64,000 bases of DNA, from contig WPIO01000088.1 of the NCBI GenBank assembly GCA_009760855.2, forward strand, positions 1,399,501-1,463,500, given 5' to 3'. The position numbers and the translations under genes were made by a program. Below the pieces are notes generated by a model. The model was not told the origin of the DNA. It did no database searches and was given only the letters and a program-made list of their open reading frames with translations. The DNA is from Cristatella mucedo (Eukaryota > Bryozoa > Phylactolaemata > Cristatellidae). Positions 23,500 to 61,278 of this stretch are shown here, one piece after another (the first letter of the stretch is position 1; each line of letters opens with the position of its first letter).

Positions 23500-24660
23500 C
23501 TTTAAGCTTCTTTTGAAATTTCCCCGCGCCAGGGGATATCGCGACGCGTCAGTCGGGAGTGAACTTTCTTCATTCGCGCAGGATCCGTTTCCGGCTGCGG
23601 AAGCGGATCCGGGACCGACTGGCGCACTCTTTCCAGTCTTCTTGCTCGCTCGCTCCGCGATTGCGTCGCCTCCCGTGCGAAAGGAGGGCGAGAGCTCCGG
23701 AAGCACGCTCTCGCCACTTCGGCGCCGCTTCCGCTTCCGGGCCGCTCCCCTTCCTCTTCGCTCTTAGCGGCGCGCCTGGACGCTTCTTTTTTCTCTGCTT
23801 CTGCCGTTCGTTCTCCGCGGTTCTTCCTTTTTTCTCTGCCGCGCGCACGCTTTGCAGCGCAGTCACGCGGCGGCTTCGCGGGCGCGCGCGCGCGGAAAGC
23901 CACGCGCGGTTCGCGGTGCGCCCGCGCTAGCGCGGCTGCTTACGCTGGCGAGCCATTTTTTTCGAGCGCCAATTTGAGGAGCACGACGCTGCAGTGGCCG
24001 CTGAGAGCGGGCGCAGCGCAGCGCCACTCCTCGCCGCAGCGTCGGCTGCCGGCGCATACTCCGCTCGGCTTAATCGCGCACCTTGGACACGGCTGGATAA
24101 TCTTCGGCTCACACGCGCCCCCCCCCCGGCGACATTCCCTCGCTGCCCCGCCTCGAGTTGCTTAGCTTCGCTGACAGTGCCTCCTTTGGTTGGCGAAACC
24201 CCGGTCCGCGTTCCTGCCAATCGGTCCGCGCAGCCGCTTGAGCTGTACCGGCTGACGAGCGGTAGAGGACTCTCCGGAATTTCACGTTTCGCTTGTCAAA
24301 CGCCAGAGTCTTCGTCGTCTTGTGCAGCTACAGGCGGAACTAGTCGCGCCTGTCGTTCGACCGTAGCGCGTTCGAGATTGCGCGCGCACGGACGTCACGA
24401 CGCTTATCGTTCCAGGCTGGTTCTGCCACGCCGGCGGTGGCGTGAGCACGCCGGCGGCTAGTAACCTGCATGTTAGTTATGATCGTGCGCACCTTCTACC
24501 GCTTCGTTATCGTAGTTCAAATGCTCTCGCAAAAGTTACTGCTGTTTCTAAGATCCGTGAATTATGCATTAACAAAAGAAAAGCGCCCCGGAGCCGACGC
24601 GGCGGCTCCGGGGCCGCGCACTGAGAAACCGCTCGCTTGGCCCGGAGCTGCGAGCTGAGT
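23500..24660. promoter_or_regulatory. GC/CpG-rich island without an assigned gene
   Basis: About 1.1 kb of GC-rich, CpG-dense DNA between LINE sequences. Several open frames cross it but none shows a recognisable motif. On the minus strand an ATG at about 23957 is followed by a GTAAGC donor-like site, but no partner exon is seen. It could be the promoter of an unrecognised transcript or an alternative 5' end for ZFAND or MARK. Confidence 0.35.
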
Positions 24661-24689
24661 AGCAGTTCGTTTGGTATTTCTAGCATTGT

Positions 24690-27600
24690 CTCGAACCGCT
24701 CTCAGCGCGTTTTCCTTCAAGCTTTACTGTGAATCTCTCTAACTTAGTGATCATCAGGCCTGCAATAACTCCGGCGGCCCAACTTAACGCTTGTCTTTGG
24801 AATCCTCGCTCAAATGTGCAATTAACCTCTATTACTATGCGACCTTGTTTCGGAAAAAGCTCGCCTTGACTGAAGCTTTTCTAAAGTCGGTAAACTGCCC
24901 GACAGTCACAAAGACGCAACCCCGACTGGTTTCTCAATGTTTCACACCCCTAGATTAATCCAAACTGGAGACGGAGTCGCTAGTATCGCACGTTTGAAAT
25001 TCGACTTCAAGACGTTTGCAGCACGCTCGAAGCAGTCTTTCGACTCGATTGTCTCGATTTCACCCGAAAACAAGCTACCGATGGTGGCAGTAGTCTATCG
25101 CCCACCAGGTACCAAATCCTCCTTTATCTCGGATTTATCCGATCTCATTTCGATTCTGTGTGCAAGAAATCAATCTTTACTCATTATGGGTGATTTCAAC
25201 GTTCGCTTCGATAACTTATCTGACGCCTTCAGCACCGAATTTCGTGCACTGACGACAAAACGTCATTGTCTCATGTGGCGCATGTGCACGGCCCTACTCA
25301 CATCAGGGATGACACACTTGACCAAATTTTCTCCTACAACTGCACTTTATAATCACCAATTGATACGAAATAGTGCTTATCTGACCGCATGCAGACCTCA
25401 TTCACTCTACAATAGATGCCTTCCTCCGCCTCATCTAAAATCACATGTGAATCGCGAAACCTCAAGACCCTTGACATCGATGCTGTTCGTGCCAGAATAT
25501 GTGCTTCGCCTCTGCTGCTCAGTCCTCCGTTCCGACCTGTCGTAATTGGTAGATTGCTACAACATGACACAAGCTGACGTGTTTGATGAGTTTTCACCTC
25601 TGACTAAGGCCCTCGCCCAGACGGCCTTTGGCTCACCGCAGACATTAAACTACCTAGGTCTACCAAGCTCAAGCTTGAAAAAGCATACAACAGATCAGGA
25701 CTGACTGTCCATCGACTGGGATACGAGGACTGCTGTACATACTACTAATCAATCGTAGTAAAAACCAAGTCTAGCTTCTATAAACAAAAATATTGTTGAA
25801 TTTCAGATACACAATAAAAAAAATGCTGATGTTGACCATCAACCATCTTCTCAACCGCTCCCAGGTTAGTTCCTTACCTAGTGATTCCTGTGATGATCTA
25901 GCTGATCGCTTCTTTAGCTTTTTTGTCAACAAGATAGACAAGATCAGGGAGTCCATCCTTACGACGGCAGCATCTCCCCTGGAATCATGTCGCCCAATTC
26001 CATGCGTAACCTCAATGTCTACATTCAAGGAGGTCACTAGTGACCTCGTCTTAAAGTTCATATCCCAATCAAAGAAATCAACTAGTCCTCTAGACCCAAT
26101 TCCCACTTTCCTGCTTATACGTTGCATTGATCCGCTGCTGCCTTGCATACCTAGCGTCATTAATATGTCATTAGCCTCAGGTCATGTCCCAGCACCTTTC
26201 AAAAAGGCTGTAGTCAGGCCGCTACTCAAGAAAGCAACACTGGACAAAGAGAACTTGAGCAACCACCACCCAGTCTCCCTTTTACCATTCCTATCCAAGC
26301 CACTGCAACGAGTCGTAGCTGACCAACTGAACTTGTATATTGAAACTTGCAACCTTTCTAGTAAGTTTCCAGTCTGGTTTCAGAGTCAATCACTCTGCAG
26401 AGTCAGCATTGCTTCGGGTGTACAATGACCTACTTAGGAATGCAGACCTAGGCAGAGAATCTCTGCTTGCTTTGCTCGATCTTTCGGCAGCTTTTGATGC
26501 TATCGATCACCAAGTTCTTCTTGAGTGCTTCTCAACCCGCATGGGAATTACAGGCACTGCATTGCAATGGTTCACGTCCTATCTCAGTGGGAGAATCCAG
26601 AGTATTGACGTGAATGGACAAAGATCATCCGAGGTACCTCTGAAATATGGAGTACCTCAGGGCTCCGTGCTAGGTCCGGTTCTTTTCACGGTTTATACTC
26701 TCCCTCTTGCCGACGTGGCTGCCAAGCACAACCTAGGCTTTCACTTCTATGCGGATGACACTCAGTTGTACCTTTGCTTTGATTCCTCATAGCCCTCCAG
26801 CCCGTCGAATTCTCTCAACTCCATTGCGGCATGTATTGATATCGTCCGCATATGGATGGCAGCAAACTTTCTGATACTGAATGAGGATAAAACTAACTTA
26901 TTAGTTATGGGCAATTTCTTACGCAACGACATCTACTCTCCAACTGCCGACTATGGCACATCTTTTTCAGCGGTCCTGAACTGCTACTTCTATGCTACTC
27001 ACTACCTCAACTGCTCTCCTAACTCTGCTATGCTTCCCACTTTCTCTTTGTTGCGTGAGACGAAGTCTGTTGGCTACCGAATGCGTACCGAAAGCCGCTT
27101 AGGCTGTGAGTGTGCTATACAAAACTCTCCTGCGTAACACCCACGTGGTCTTTATGACTTTGTGGAGTTACTGACGGAGATACATTACATTACATTACAA
27201 ACCAAGTGTGATTCAGAAAGTGGAAAGGCTGACGCTAAAAATCGACTCTGCCAGCATATCTCATGCTAAATCTGCACGAAATCTAGGTTTCATGTTCCGA
27301 AGTGACATTTCACTAAACGACCACATCAGCTCCAAAGTCAAGTCTGGCTACTTTCAGCTACATAGGGTTGCTAAAATTCGGGTTTTTTTTAGACAGGGAT
27401 ACCACAGCTAAATTAGTCCATGCATTTGCGACATCCTTCTCGACTTCTGTAACTCACTGCTTGCTGGTCTACCGGCCTATACAATCAGGCGCTAACAGTT
27501 GGTGCAAAACTCTGCAGCTAGGCTCTTCTGTCGCGAGCGTCGCAGTTGCCACATCTCCTCACCACATCTCCGCACCACATCTCGCGGACTAGCTCCCAGT

Positions 27601-27815
27601 CAAGCAACGGATCGCCTTCAAGGTTTCGTCACTCACTTTTAGGTCTGTTCATTCTTTGGCTCCAGCCTACCTATCAGATCTACTCCCCCACCAATTTAAG
27701 CATCGTACCACTCGTAATCATCGTAAGCATCGTACCGCTCGCTTTTCGGAATCTAATCGCTTGCTTACCTCTACCTCGAGCTAAACTAAATCCATTAGAG
27801 ATCGTGCAGTGTTAG
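24690..27815 (+). mobile_element. L2/CR1-like LINE, copy B, with endonuclease domain, defective
   Basis: The longest copy. The AP-type endonuclease region starts near 24730 (LNACLWNPRSNV, then VVYRPPGTKSSFISDL and LLIMGDFNVRFDN at 25080-25215). A linker and the RT domain follow (LLDLSAAFDAIDHQVLLE, YADDTQLYL) and then the C-terminal part to about 27800. It is disabled by frameshifts, by the same TAG after CFDSS as copy A, and by a 288-base insertion at 26912-27199. It lacks the 3' hairpin and tail and is followed directly by the AGT repeat. Confidence 0.9.
26912..27199 (+). mobile_element. Nested insertion: 3' end of a second LINE family
   Basis: Interrupts copy B at ATGGGCAA/ACCAAGTG. Its sequence (CTCACTACCTCAACTGCTCT, GAATGCGTACCGAAAGCCGC, GACGGAGATACATTACATTA) matches 29270-29480. 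It ends in an ACATT repeat tail. Confidence 0.85.
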
Positions 27816-27821
27816 TATTAC

Positions 27822-28093
<272 letters not shown>

Positions 28094-28099
28094 AGCCGT

Positions 28100-30400
28100 G
28101 AGCTAGAGCGAAGATCAACTCAAACGCCAACGCCCATCCGAAAACTCAGCCGACTGCCGTTCCCTCGCGGCGTCGACCTGTATTCGACCTCAACCCTGGC
28201 TTCGACTTTGGCCTCGACCTCGGCCTCGATCTCGATCTGAGAGAGAGAGAGTGTCGCGTATGCTCGCTTACTAGCCCTTACAATTCAGGAACCGCGAATC
28301 GCGGACGTATGTCGCAATCTGGCCGACGCAGTTTCACCGCCTCCTCCTTAATAATCCTCCTTAAAAATCGTCGGCGACGGCGACTGAATAAAAAAACCCA
28401 ACTTACGGTCGGTTTCAACGCGACGCGAAGCGCGACGCGAAGCGCACTCGCCGACGCGCCCGTGCGATCGCTCCGGTCGTTGCGGCTGCGGCCGGCGGCG
28501 GCGGAGGGGGGGGGCGCGACGTCGGGGTCGAACGCCGACGCGCCCGAGTGAAGAGTCGTCCGCGTCGTCGCCGCCGCCGTCGGAGAGTCGGATGGCGAGT
28601 GGGACGCGCGACGACGCGAATGAATGGCGCCCTGAACTCGCTGCTCATAGGACACCCTGAGCGTGTGGCTGGATTGAAAGGCCTTGCTCTGCTAATAGGT
28701 GACGGTGCTACTGTGCGACCATCGCCGCGTGCTCGAAATTTAGGTGTCGTTTTCGACAAATGCCTCAATTTTAAAAGCTTCATTCAGAAGACTGCTTCTG
28801 CAGCTAGCCATCACGTCCGGTCCCTATCCAAGATTAGGAGCTGTCTTCCACAGTGGCTTGCAAAAAATTTAACTAGCTCCTTAGCTCCGTCTCGGCTTGA
28901 TTATTGCAATTCCCTATTGGCTGGGCTATCAAAAAAAGCAACTAGGCCACTGCTGCTGACTATGCATATGGCTGCAAGGCTAGTCTTCCAAGTCCGCGAA
29001 GTTTGACCACGTGTCTCCTTTGCTAAAAGAGCTAGGATGGATGCCGGTTGAGCAACGGATACAGAGCAAAGCTCTTACGCTGACCCACAAGGCCAAGGCC
29101 ACGGCTTGGCTCTTTCGTACCTAGCTGAACTGCTGCACCAGTTTCAGCCTGTTCGCGCCCTCAGGTCCTGTGTGGACAATAAATTAGCTGTCCCATTCCT
29201 CCGCTTAAAGACAGTTGGCGACAGAAGCTTTAGCTCTGCAGGTCGTAGACTGTGGAACTCGCTTCCACAACTCACTACCTCAACTGCTCTCCTGACTCTG
29301 CTATGCTTCCCACTTTCTCTTTGTTGCTTGAGACGAAGTCGGTTGGCTACCGAATGCGTACCGAAAGCCGCCCAGGCTGTGAGTGCGCTATATACAAAAC
29401 TCTCCTGCGTAACACCCGCATGGTCTTTATGACTTTGTGGAGTTACAGACGGAGATACATTGCATTACATTGCCCCCCTCCCCACCCCACCCCCTCCCGA
29501 TGCGGCACAACCACCCCCCCAGCCTCCTGGCGAGCGGCTTCGGGTGAGACCGTTCGTCGCGACGGGCGGTACGATTGAGCAGGAAGCGAGGAGCAGGAAG
29601 CGAGGAGCAGGAAGCGAGGAGCAGGAAGAGCGGAGTCGGATGAGTCGGAAAAGGAGGAGCTCGGTCGGCGACAGTGAGGTAACCGCCGGTGCCGCCGGCT
29701 CGCCCGCCGGCGGCTTGCGGTAGGCAGCGTCGCGTCACCAGGCCATTCACGGGGGCCAATCAAACCCAGTCCCGGATGTTCTCCTACCGTCCGTACGCGG
29801 ATGCGTGCGCCATTTTGTTAGGAGGGGTCCGACCGCTGCCGGTGAGCCGCGGATGCGTCCGCCGCAGTCGTTGCGGAGCGTTCGCGCACCCGCTCGCCCG
29901 TAGGACCAGGTAACGCCGCGCGCCGCCGCCGCCGCGAAGGGGCGCTGCCAGCGTTGCCGGCCCAGCGGTGGCGGCGCCGACCGGGGCGGCTGCAGGCGTC
30001 GGCGCTGGCCTCGGCCGGCTGCGGCGAAGGCAGGGGCGCGCCCGAGCCCGCCCGCCCGTTGAGCGCCCGCGCGAGCCCCGCCGTCGAGCAGGCGACGCCA
30101 GCGGCGCGAGCTGTCGCCGTCGCTCGCCGCAGAGGCGGCGTCGAGCGAGACTTCCGCCGCCGCCGCCGGCGCTAAGGGATTGGAGTGGATTGGGTGTGGT
30201 GGTGGTGGGGGGGGGGGTGCTCGGCTTGGTCGGCTCGCGACGTTCCGTCTTACGTTCGGTCGGCCGGCGGCGGCGGCTCTCTCTTCCGCCGCCCGCGACC
30301 CAGGAGCGGTTGCGGCCAGCGGCTTCGTGCGGCCAGCGCCGCCAGCGAATTGGTCGCAGCATTTCGTTCGTCGGAGCCCACTGCTAGCTGGAGAAGGCCG
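28100..30400 (+). promoter_or_regulatory. GC/CpG-rich region, likely MARK promoter
   Basis: CpG-rich DNA interrupted by a LINE fragment at 28620-29480. The part from about 29500 to 30400 lies directly upstream of the MARK start codon and has no TATA box that I see. It contains four AGGAAGCGAGGAGC-like tandem units near 29580 and GGC/CCG-rich tracts. The transcription start cannot be placed. Confidence 0.5.
28620..29480 (+). mobile_element. Second LINE family (Rex1/CR1-type), RT C-terminal part
   Basis: RT C-terminal motifs: RARNLGVVFDKCLNFKSF, PSRLDYCNSLLAGLSKKATR, YLAELLHQFQP, VGDRSFSSAGRRLWNSLPQ. There is a stop after QVREV and frameshifts follow. The tail is GACGGAGATACATTGCATTA, of ACATT type, unlike the ATT tail of the main family. 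Confidence 0.8.
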
Positions 30401-30554
30401 GATATAGAGCCGGAGGATAGATGAGGATAGATGTAGAGGATGTGGGCAGATCTATATCTATGTATAGAGGAGTGACGTCTTTATTTTTTCCGCTCAGATC
30501 GACTTCGCTCGCTCGCTCGCATCGGCATAGCGACCAGTCGATAGTCCCAACCAA

Positions 30555-56740
<26,186 letters not shown>

Positions 56741-57970
56741 AGGCGACGACGCAACCGCTGCCTCAGCGAGCGAGCGAGCCGGTCCTGTCGGACCGAAGCA
56801 CCTCGGGTGGTCGTCGGGCAGGCGAACGGACGGCTCCCCCTCGACGGGCTCGATACCAAAAAGAAAACTGCCGATGGCTGCTTTGTGAGCAGCCATCGGA
56901 TCGGCGCAAGGTGCGCAACGGCAGCACGCCAGCCCCAAGGCAGGCGCGCTCGCTCGCGCAGGGTCACGTGGCTGCAGCAGCAGCCGGTGAGCGCTCCTCT
57001 GCACGTCCTCGTCAGCGCTGTGCTGCTGTCGCCGCCACTGGGCGCAGGCGACTCGTCATCCGTAGGAGGAGAGTCGCGCACCTCTCAGCAGTCCCCCTCC
57101 CCGGTCGGGCCCCTCGAAGCGCCGCGCAAGCCATGACATCGGCGACGGTGCTGAACGCATTCTAAAGGAGATTACAAGCGCTGGATCCTCGCACACTGGC
57201 GGCGGCGCCGGCGGCCGGCAGGGAAGAAGCCGGCGCGAGGGGCCAGGCGAAAGACTGGCCAGTAGCCAGCAGCACCGCAGTACGCGAGCGAGAGCTGGCG
57301 CCGGCCGACAAGAGACGATTTGTGGCAGTCGTTATGCGCAAGGCCATCGCAGCTCCGAACTGCATTCTGCTGCTCTGTACGCCCTCGACTGTGCGCGCGC
57401 ACGTTGCTTTGCAGCTGCGCAGCAGAGGGAACGTTCGCTGTCGCCACGATCGCTGCCTGAAGCAGTCGCCGCCACTCCCTGATTCGTGCATGCATATACT
57501 GCTGCTGCTGGCGAGCGATGGCGGCGACCGCTGGCGAGGTGGCCTGCTCGTGAGTCTAGGTCCCCTCTGCCTGTGCAGTCTGTCGGCGTCGGCGGCTTTG
57601 CACATCTAGAGCATTGATTGGCTAGAACGGGGGTCGGGCGTTGCTTTTATGGCCTTTTCACATTTTCGTGAGCTTGTTGTAACGACGTTGTCCCCAGGGT
57701 TCGAGGGGCCTTTTAGCCACCTGTTTAGGCCCTAGGTGGCTGGGCGGGCGGCACCGCCGAGCTGTGTACATAGGCGTTCGTGCGTATTTATGACAGGCTC
57801 TCGTCGGATTTCTTTTTCTAAATTTTATTTTGAAATGCCGATGACGCTGGCTTCTTGTGGATGGGAATTGATGCGCGCGTAAGGCGGAAGCGAGTCCTGT
57901 CTTTTGCTGTGATTCGTTGGTGTCCAGATTACAGACTTGTTAAAATAAACGCAGTTTCTCGACTTGCCTG
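56741..57970 (+). terminator. MARK 3' UTR and poly(A) signal
   Basis: AATAAA at 57944-57949 in TTGTTAAAATAAACGCAG, about 1.2 kb after the stop codon. No other AATAAA is seen between them. The UTR is GC-rich in its first 850 bases. Confidence 0.7.
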
Positions 57971-58304
57971 GCGACGACTGTGCAACGCGGCAGGCGCCGG
58001 CAAGCCGTCGTAGGCAAGCTCTCCTGTCCCGTTATTACAGCCGCCGAACGACGCATCTGTGGCAGCTGCCGCTCTGCGTGCAGGCACGAGTTCGTGTATA
58101 GTCATGCCAACCTTGAAAGGAATTCATCGCTAAAATTCATCAAGGAAGGCTCACAGAGGCACGGTCGAGTGAAGGTCTCGGATCACATGTCTCGCATATG
58201 GGGGGATACTTGTGGCAGTGGCCCGTGGGCAGCTGCCACGAGACACATGCATTGCAGGCGTCTGAGGGTCCGGCGGCAGCCGCTGCAATCGCCGTTCACG
58301 TACG

Positions 58305-58512
58305 TGACACCGTCACGCTCGAAGCGATGGCGAAGATGCAGCTGCTTGTGATGGATCGCGATCCATCAATCGATGGATCCATGATCATGGATCCATCAAT
58401 CGATGGATCCATCAATCTATGGATCGCAATCCATCGCAAGCAGCTGCGTGCGAAGATGGCCAAGATCTCAGATCTGACACCGTCGTAGCGAGCTCGAAGC
58501 GATGGCGAAGAT
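58305..58512. repeat. 110-bp imperfect palindrome between direct repeats
   Basis: Arms 58338-58382 and 58403-58447 pair at about 40 of 45 positions, outermost GCAGCTGCTTG / CAAGCAGCTGC. The interior is made of GGATCCATC/ATCGATGG units with a perfect 20-base palindrome GGATCCATGATCATGGATCC at 58375-58394. Direct repeats TGACACCGTC...CTCGAAGCGATGGCGAAGAT flank it at 58305-58337 and 58475-58512. Confidence 0.85.
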
Positions 58513-58926
58513 CTCGAAGCAACGGAAGTGACGGCTGCTGTAGCTAGCTAGTTTCCCGGGCGCGGCCGACGCCTGCCGAATGAATTCGGCTGCTGGCGGG
58601 GCGAGGCGAGCGTACCAGGCTGAGGGTTCGCCCGCCCTCGACACGCGAGGCGTCAAGAGGAAGCAGCTCGCTCGCTTGTCGACACGCTCTCGGTAGACTC
58701 CTCGAGCAGCGTCGGCGACCTCGAAGCAGAAGCAGCGCCGGCCGCCGATGAGATTGTCGATCGCCAGCGCGCATGCGCGAGCTGGAATAACTTGCGGTGC
58801 AGGCAAACGTAAGCGCTCCCAGAAATCACCGAAGCCAGGTGTCGCCGAATCTCGCATAGGCATCGGGCGGCGCCCTCTCGTTTTCGACTCAAGCTGCGAG
58901 GCAGTCAGTCGAAAAGCAGAGGCAGC

Positions 58927-59317
58927 TCAGTCGAAGTGGACGCCCTTGGCGAGTTTGGGCTTCGCTCTGCTGCCCGGATTCACGGCACTCCTGCCGGCGA
59001 GCGCCCCCGCCGGCGGCAGCTGGCGCTTGCGGCGGGCGGCGGGCGCTGCGCTTCCGGTCCGCTGAGCGCCGTCGGCGCTGCACCCGCTCGTCTGCAGCTC
59101 TTTCTCATCAAGCAGATCCGACAGGCGGAAGACGATTCGCTGTAGCTCCTTGTGACGTGCCGGCTCGCCCACTTCCTGCAGGTCCATGGCCAGCCGCCTC
59201 CCACCTCCGCCGTCACCGACGGGAACCTTGAGCGTCACCTTGGCCGAGCTTCTTGTGAGCCCGATCGTCGCCACCGCTGCTGACCCCACCGCCTCCTTGC
59301 CACAGTCGAATAGGGTC
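58927..59317 (-). CDS. Possible coding exon of an unidentified minus-strand gene
   Basis: From an acceptor-like TCCATTTCGCAG ending at 59318, an open frame of about 130 codons reads RTLFDCGKEAVGSAAVATIG, LTRSSAKVTLKVPVGDG, AMDLQEVGEPARHKELQRIV, FRLSDLLDEKELQTSG, a basic ARRKRQLPPA, and ends KPKLAKGVHFD-stop at 58927. Composition looks like real protein and the end has an RVxF-like KGVHF, but I cannot name a family. A second coding-like stretch lies downstream at 58680-58800 (RWRSTISSAAGAASASRSPT). The gene would converge on MARK. Confidence 0.35.
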
Positions 59318-59525
59318 CTGCGAAATGGAGCAGCAGTCGGAGGCACAGCCGCAGCACGGGCTGCCGGAGGTGTGCACCCTCGCAGGTCACGTGTGCTGCC
59401 TGCACCAGCACACGTGACCTGCGACCACGAGCAGCAAGCCGTGGCAGAAGAAGCTGGCGTGCCACGCCCCTTCCACCCACTCACGCCACTGCAGCCATCG
59501 AGGATGCAGCTCGGCTGCCTCTCCC

Positions 59526-59600
59526 TCCCCTGAGCCCCCCCCCCTGCACTGAACCCCTCCCGCTGCATTGAGCCCCTCCCCCTGCACTGAGCCCCTGTCG
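59526..59600. repeat. Minisatellite of TGCACTGAGCCCCTCCCC units
   Basis: About four units of 18-24 bases, C-rich, with small changes between units. Confidence 0.8.
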
Positions 59601-59744
59601 ATTGGAGAACCCAGGATTGCAGACAATAAAGCTCCAGGAGGACGTTTGATGACATGTACAGCAAAACCTGTCTGCCCGGAATCAAAAACAATTCTAGCCC
59701 TTCGATACACAAGCAGAGCTAGGCTCACATTTCAAATTTCACTC

Positions 59745-61278
59745 TAATAATAATAATAATGATGATAATAATTCACTTGATAAAGCGCCCTCAGAGAACT
59801 TAATCTCTCTCTAGGCGCTTTACATTTGCTGTAAAGTGAAATGTAATTGAATGGTAAGTAAGATCATGCTTAAAAAAACAAACGAAATGAATAATATAGT
59901 TAGGGGTGACACATGGTCAGCATGCAAATGTGGCTATTGGCAGCATGCACAGTGTCAGCACGGATAAGCACATCAAGGACGAATCACAGGGACCCACTAA
60001 ATGCTGTCCTAAATAGGTGTGTTTTTAGGTTCTTTTTAAATGTTGTCAAGTCAGGCGATGATGTGACGCAAGTCGGGAGGGAGTTCCAGGCTTTGGGAGC
60101 ATACGAACTAAATGCACGGTCTCCAAAGGATTTAAGGTTTGTATGAGGTATTTCTAGACTGTTGGATACAGAAAAGCGGGTGGTACGATGCTTGGCCTGA
60201 TGGGGTAGTATATCTGACAGATAGGCTGGAGCCATAGAATGAAGGGACCTAAAAGTGAGCGACAAAACCTTGAAGTCAATCCGTTGCTTGACTGGCAGCC
60301 AGTGCAGGTCGGCGAGAAGGGGAGTAATGTGGCAACTGCGACGCTCACGACAGACAAGTCTAGCTGCCGAGTTTTGCACCAGCTGCAATCGCCTGATCGC
60401 ACATGCTGGTAGGCCAGTAAGCAGTGAGTTGCAGAAGTCGAGATGGGATGTCACGAATGCATGGACCAACTTGGAAGTTGTATCTTTATCTAAACAAGTC
60501 CGAATTTTAGCAATGTTATGAAGCTGAAAATAGGCGGATTTGACTGTGGAGCTGATACGGTCGTCTAACGAGAGGTCGCTTTGGAATATGACACCTAGAT
60601 TTCGAGCTGATTCAACTGGAGATATGCTGGCAGAGCCAATTTTGAAAGTCAGCCTTTCCAATCTCTGGATCCCACCGGGTTTGCCCATAACTAGTAAGTT
60701 AGTTTTATCATCGTTAAGTTTTAGAAAATTTGCTGCCATCCATGTGCGGATGTCATCAATGCATGCAGCTAGTGAGTTTAGAGAATTTTGAGGTGTCAGA
60801 TGATCTTTGTCCATTCACGTCAATACTCTGGAGTCTCCCACTGAGATAGGACTGAACCACTGCAGAGCAGTGCCAGTGATGCCCAGGCGATATGAGAGGC
60901 GCTCTAGAAGAACTTTGTGATCGATGGTATCAAAAGCTGCCGAAAGATCGAGCAAAACAAGCAGAGACACTTTACCCATGTCTGCATTCCTAAGTAGGTC
61001 ATTGTATACCCGAAGCAATGCTGACTCTGTGGAGTGATTAGCTCTAAAGCCAGACTGGAACTTACTAGCAAGGTGTGAGGTTTCGATATATGAGTTCAGC
61101 TGGTCCGCCACGACCCGTTCGAGTGTCTTTGATAGGAATGGTAGAAGGGAAACTGGGCGGTAGTTGCTCAAGTTCTCTTGGTCAAGTGTAGCTTTCTTGA
61201 GAAGTGGCCTGACAGCTTTTTTACAGCTTTTTGAAAGGTGCTGGGATCTGACCTGAGGCAAATGACATATTAATTATG
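59745..61278 (-). mobile_element. L2/CR1-like LINE, 3' part of an interrupted minus-strand copy
   Basis: On the minus strand from 61278: the RT start (ATGTCATTTGCCTCAGGTCA, KAVRPLLKKATLDQENLS, LPFLSKTLERVVADQLN, LLDLSAAFDTIDHKVLLE). An internal deletion after NGQRS removes the VPQGSVLG and YADD motifs, and the frame resumes in SLNSLAACIDDIRTWMAANF and continues to FRTAFSGSL, the 3' UTR, hairpin and ATT tail at 59745. The 5' remainder lies at 62761-63590. Confidence 0.9.

Noticed and set aside
23900-23960. First coding exon on the minus strand (ATGGCTCGCCAGC followed by GTAAGC)
   Set aside because: Only 13 coding bases; no downstream partner exon recognised, and short matches of this kind are expected in GC-rich DNA.
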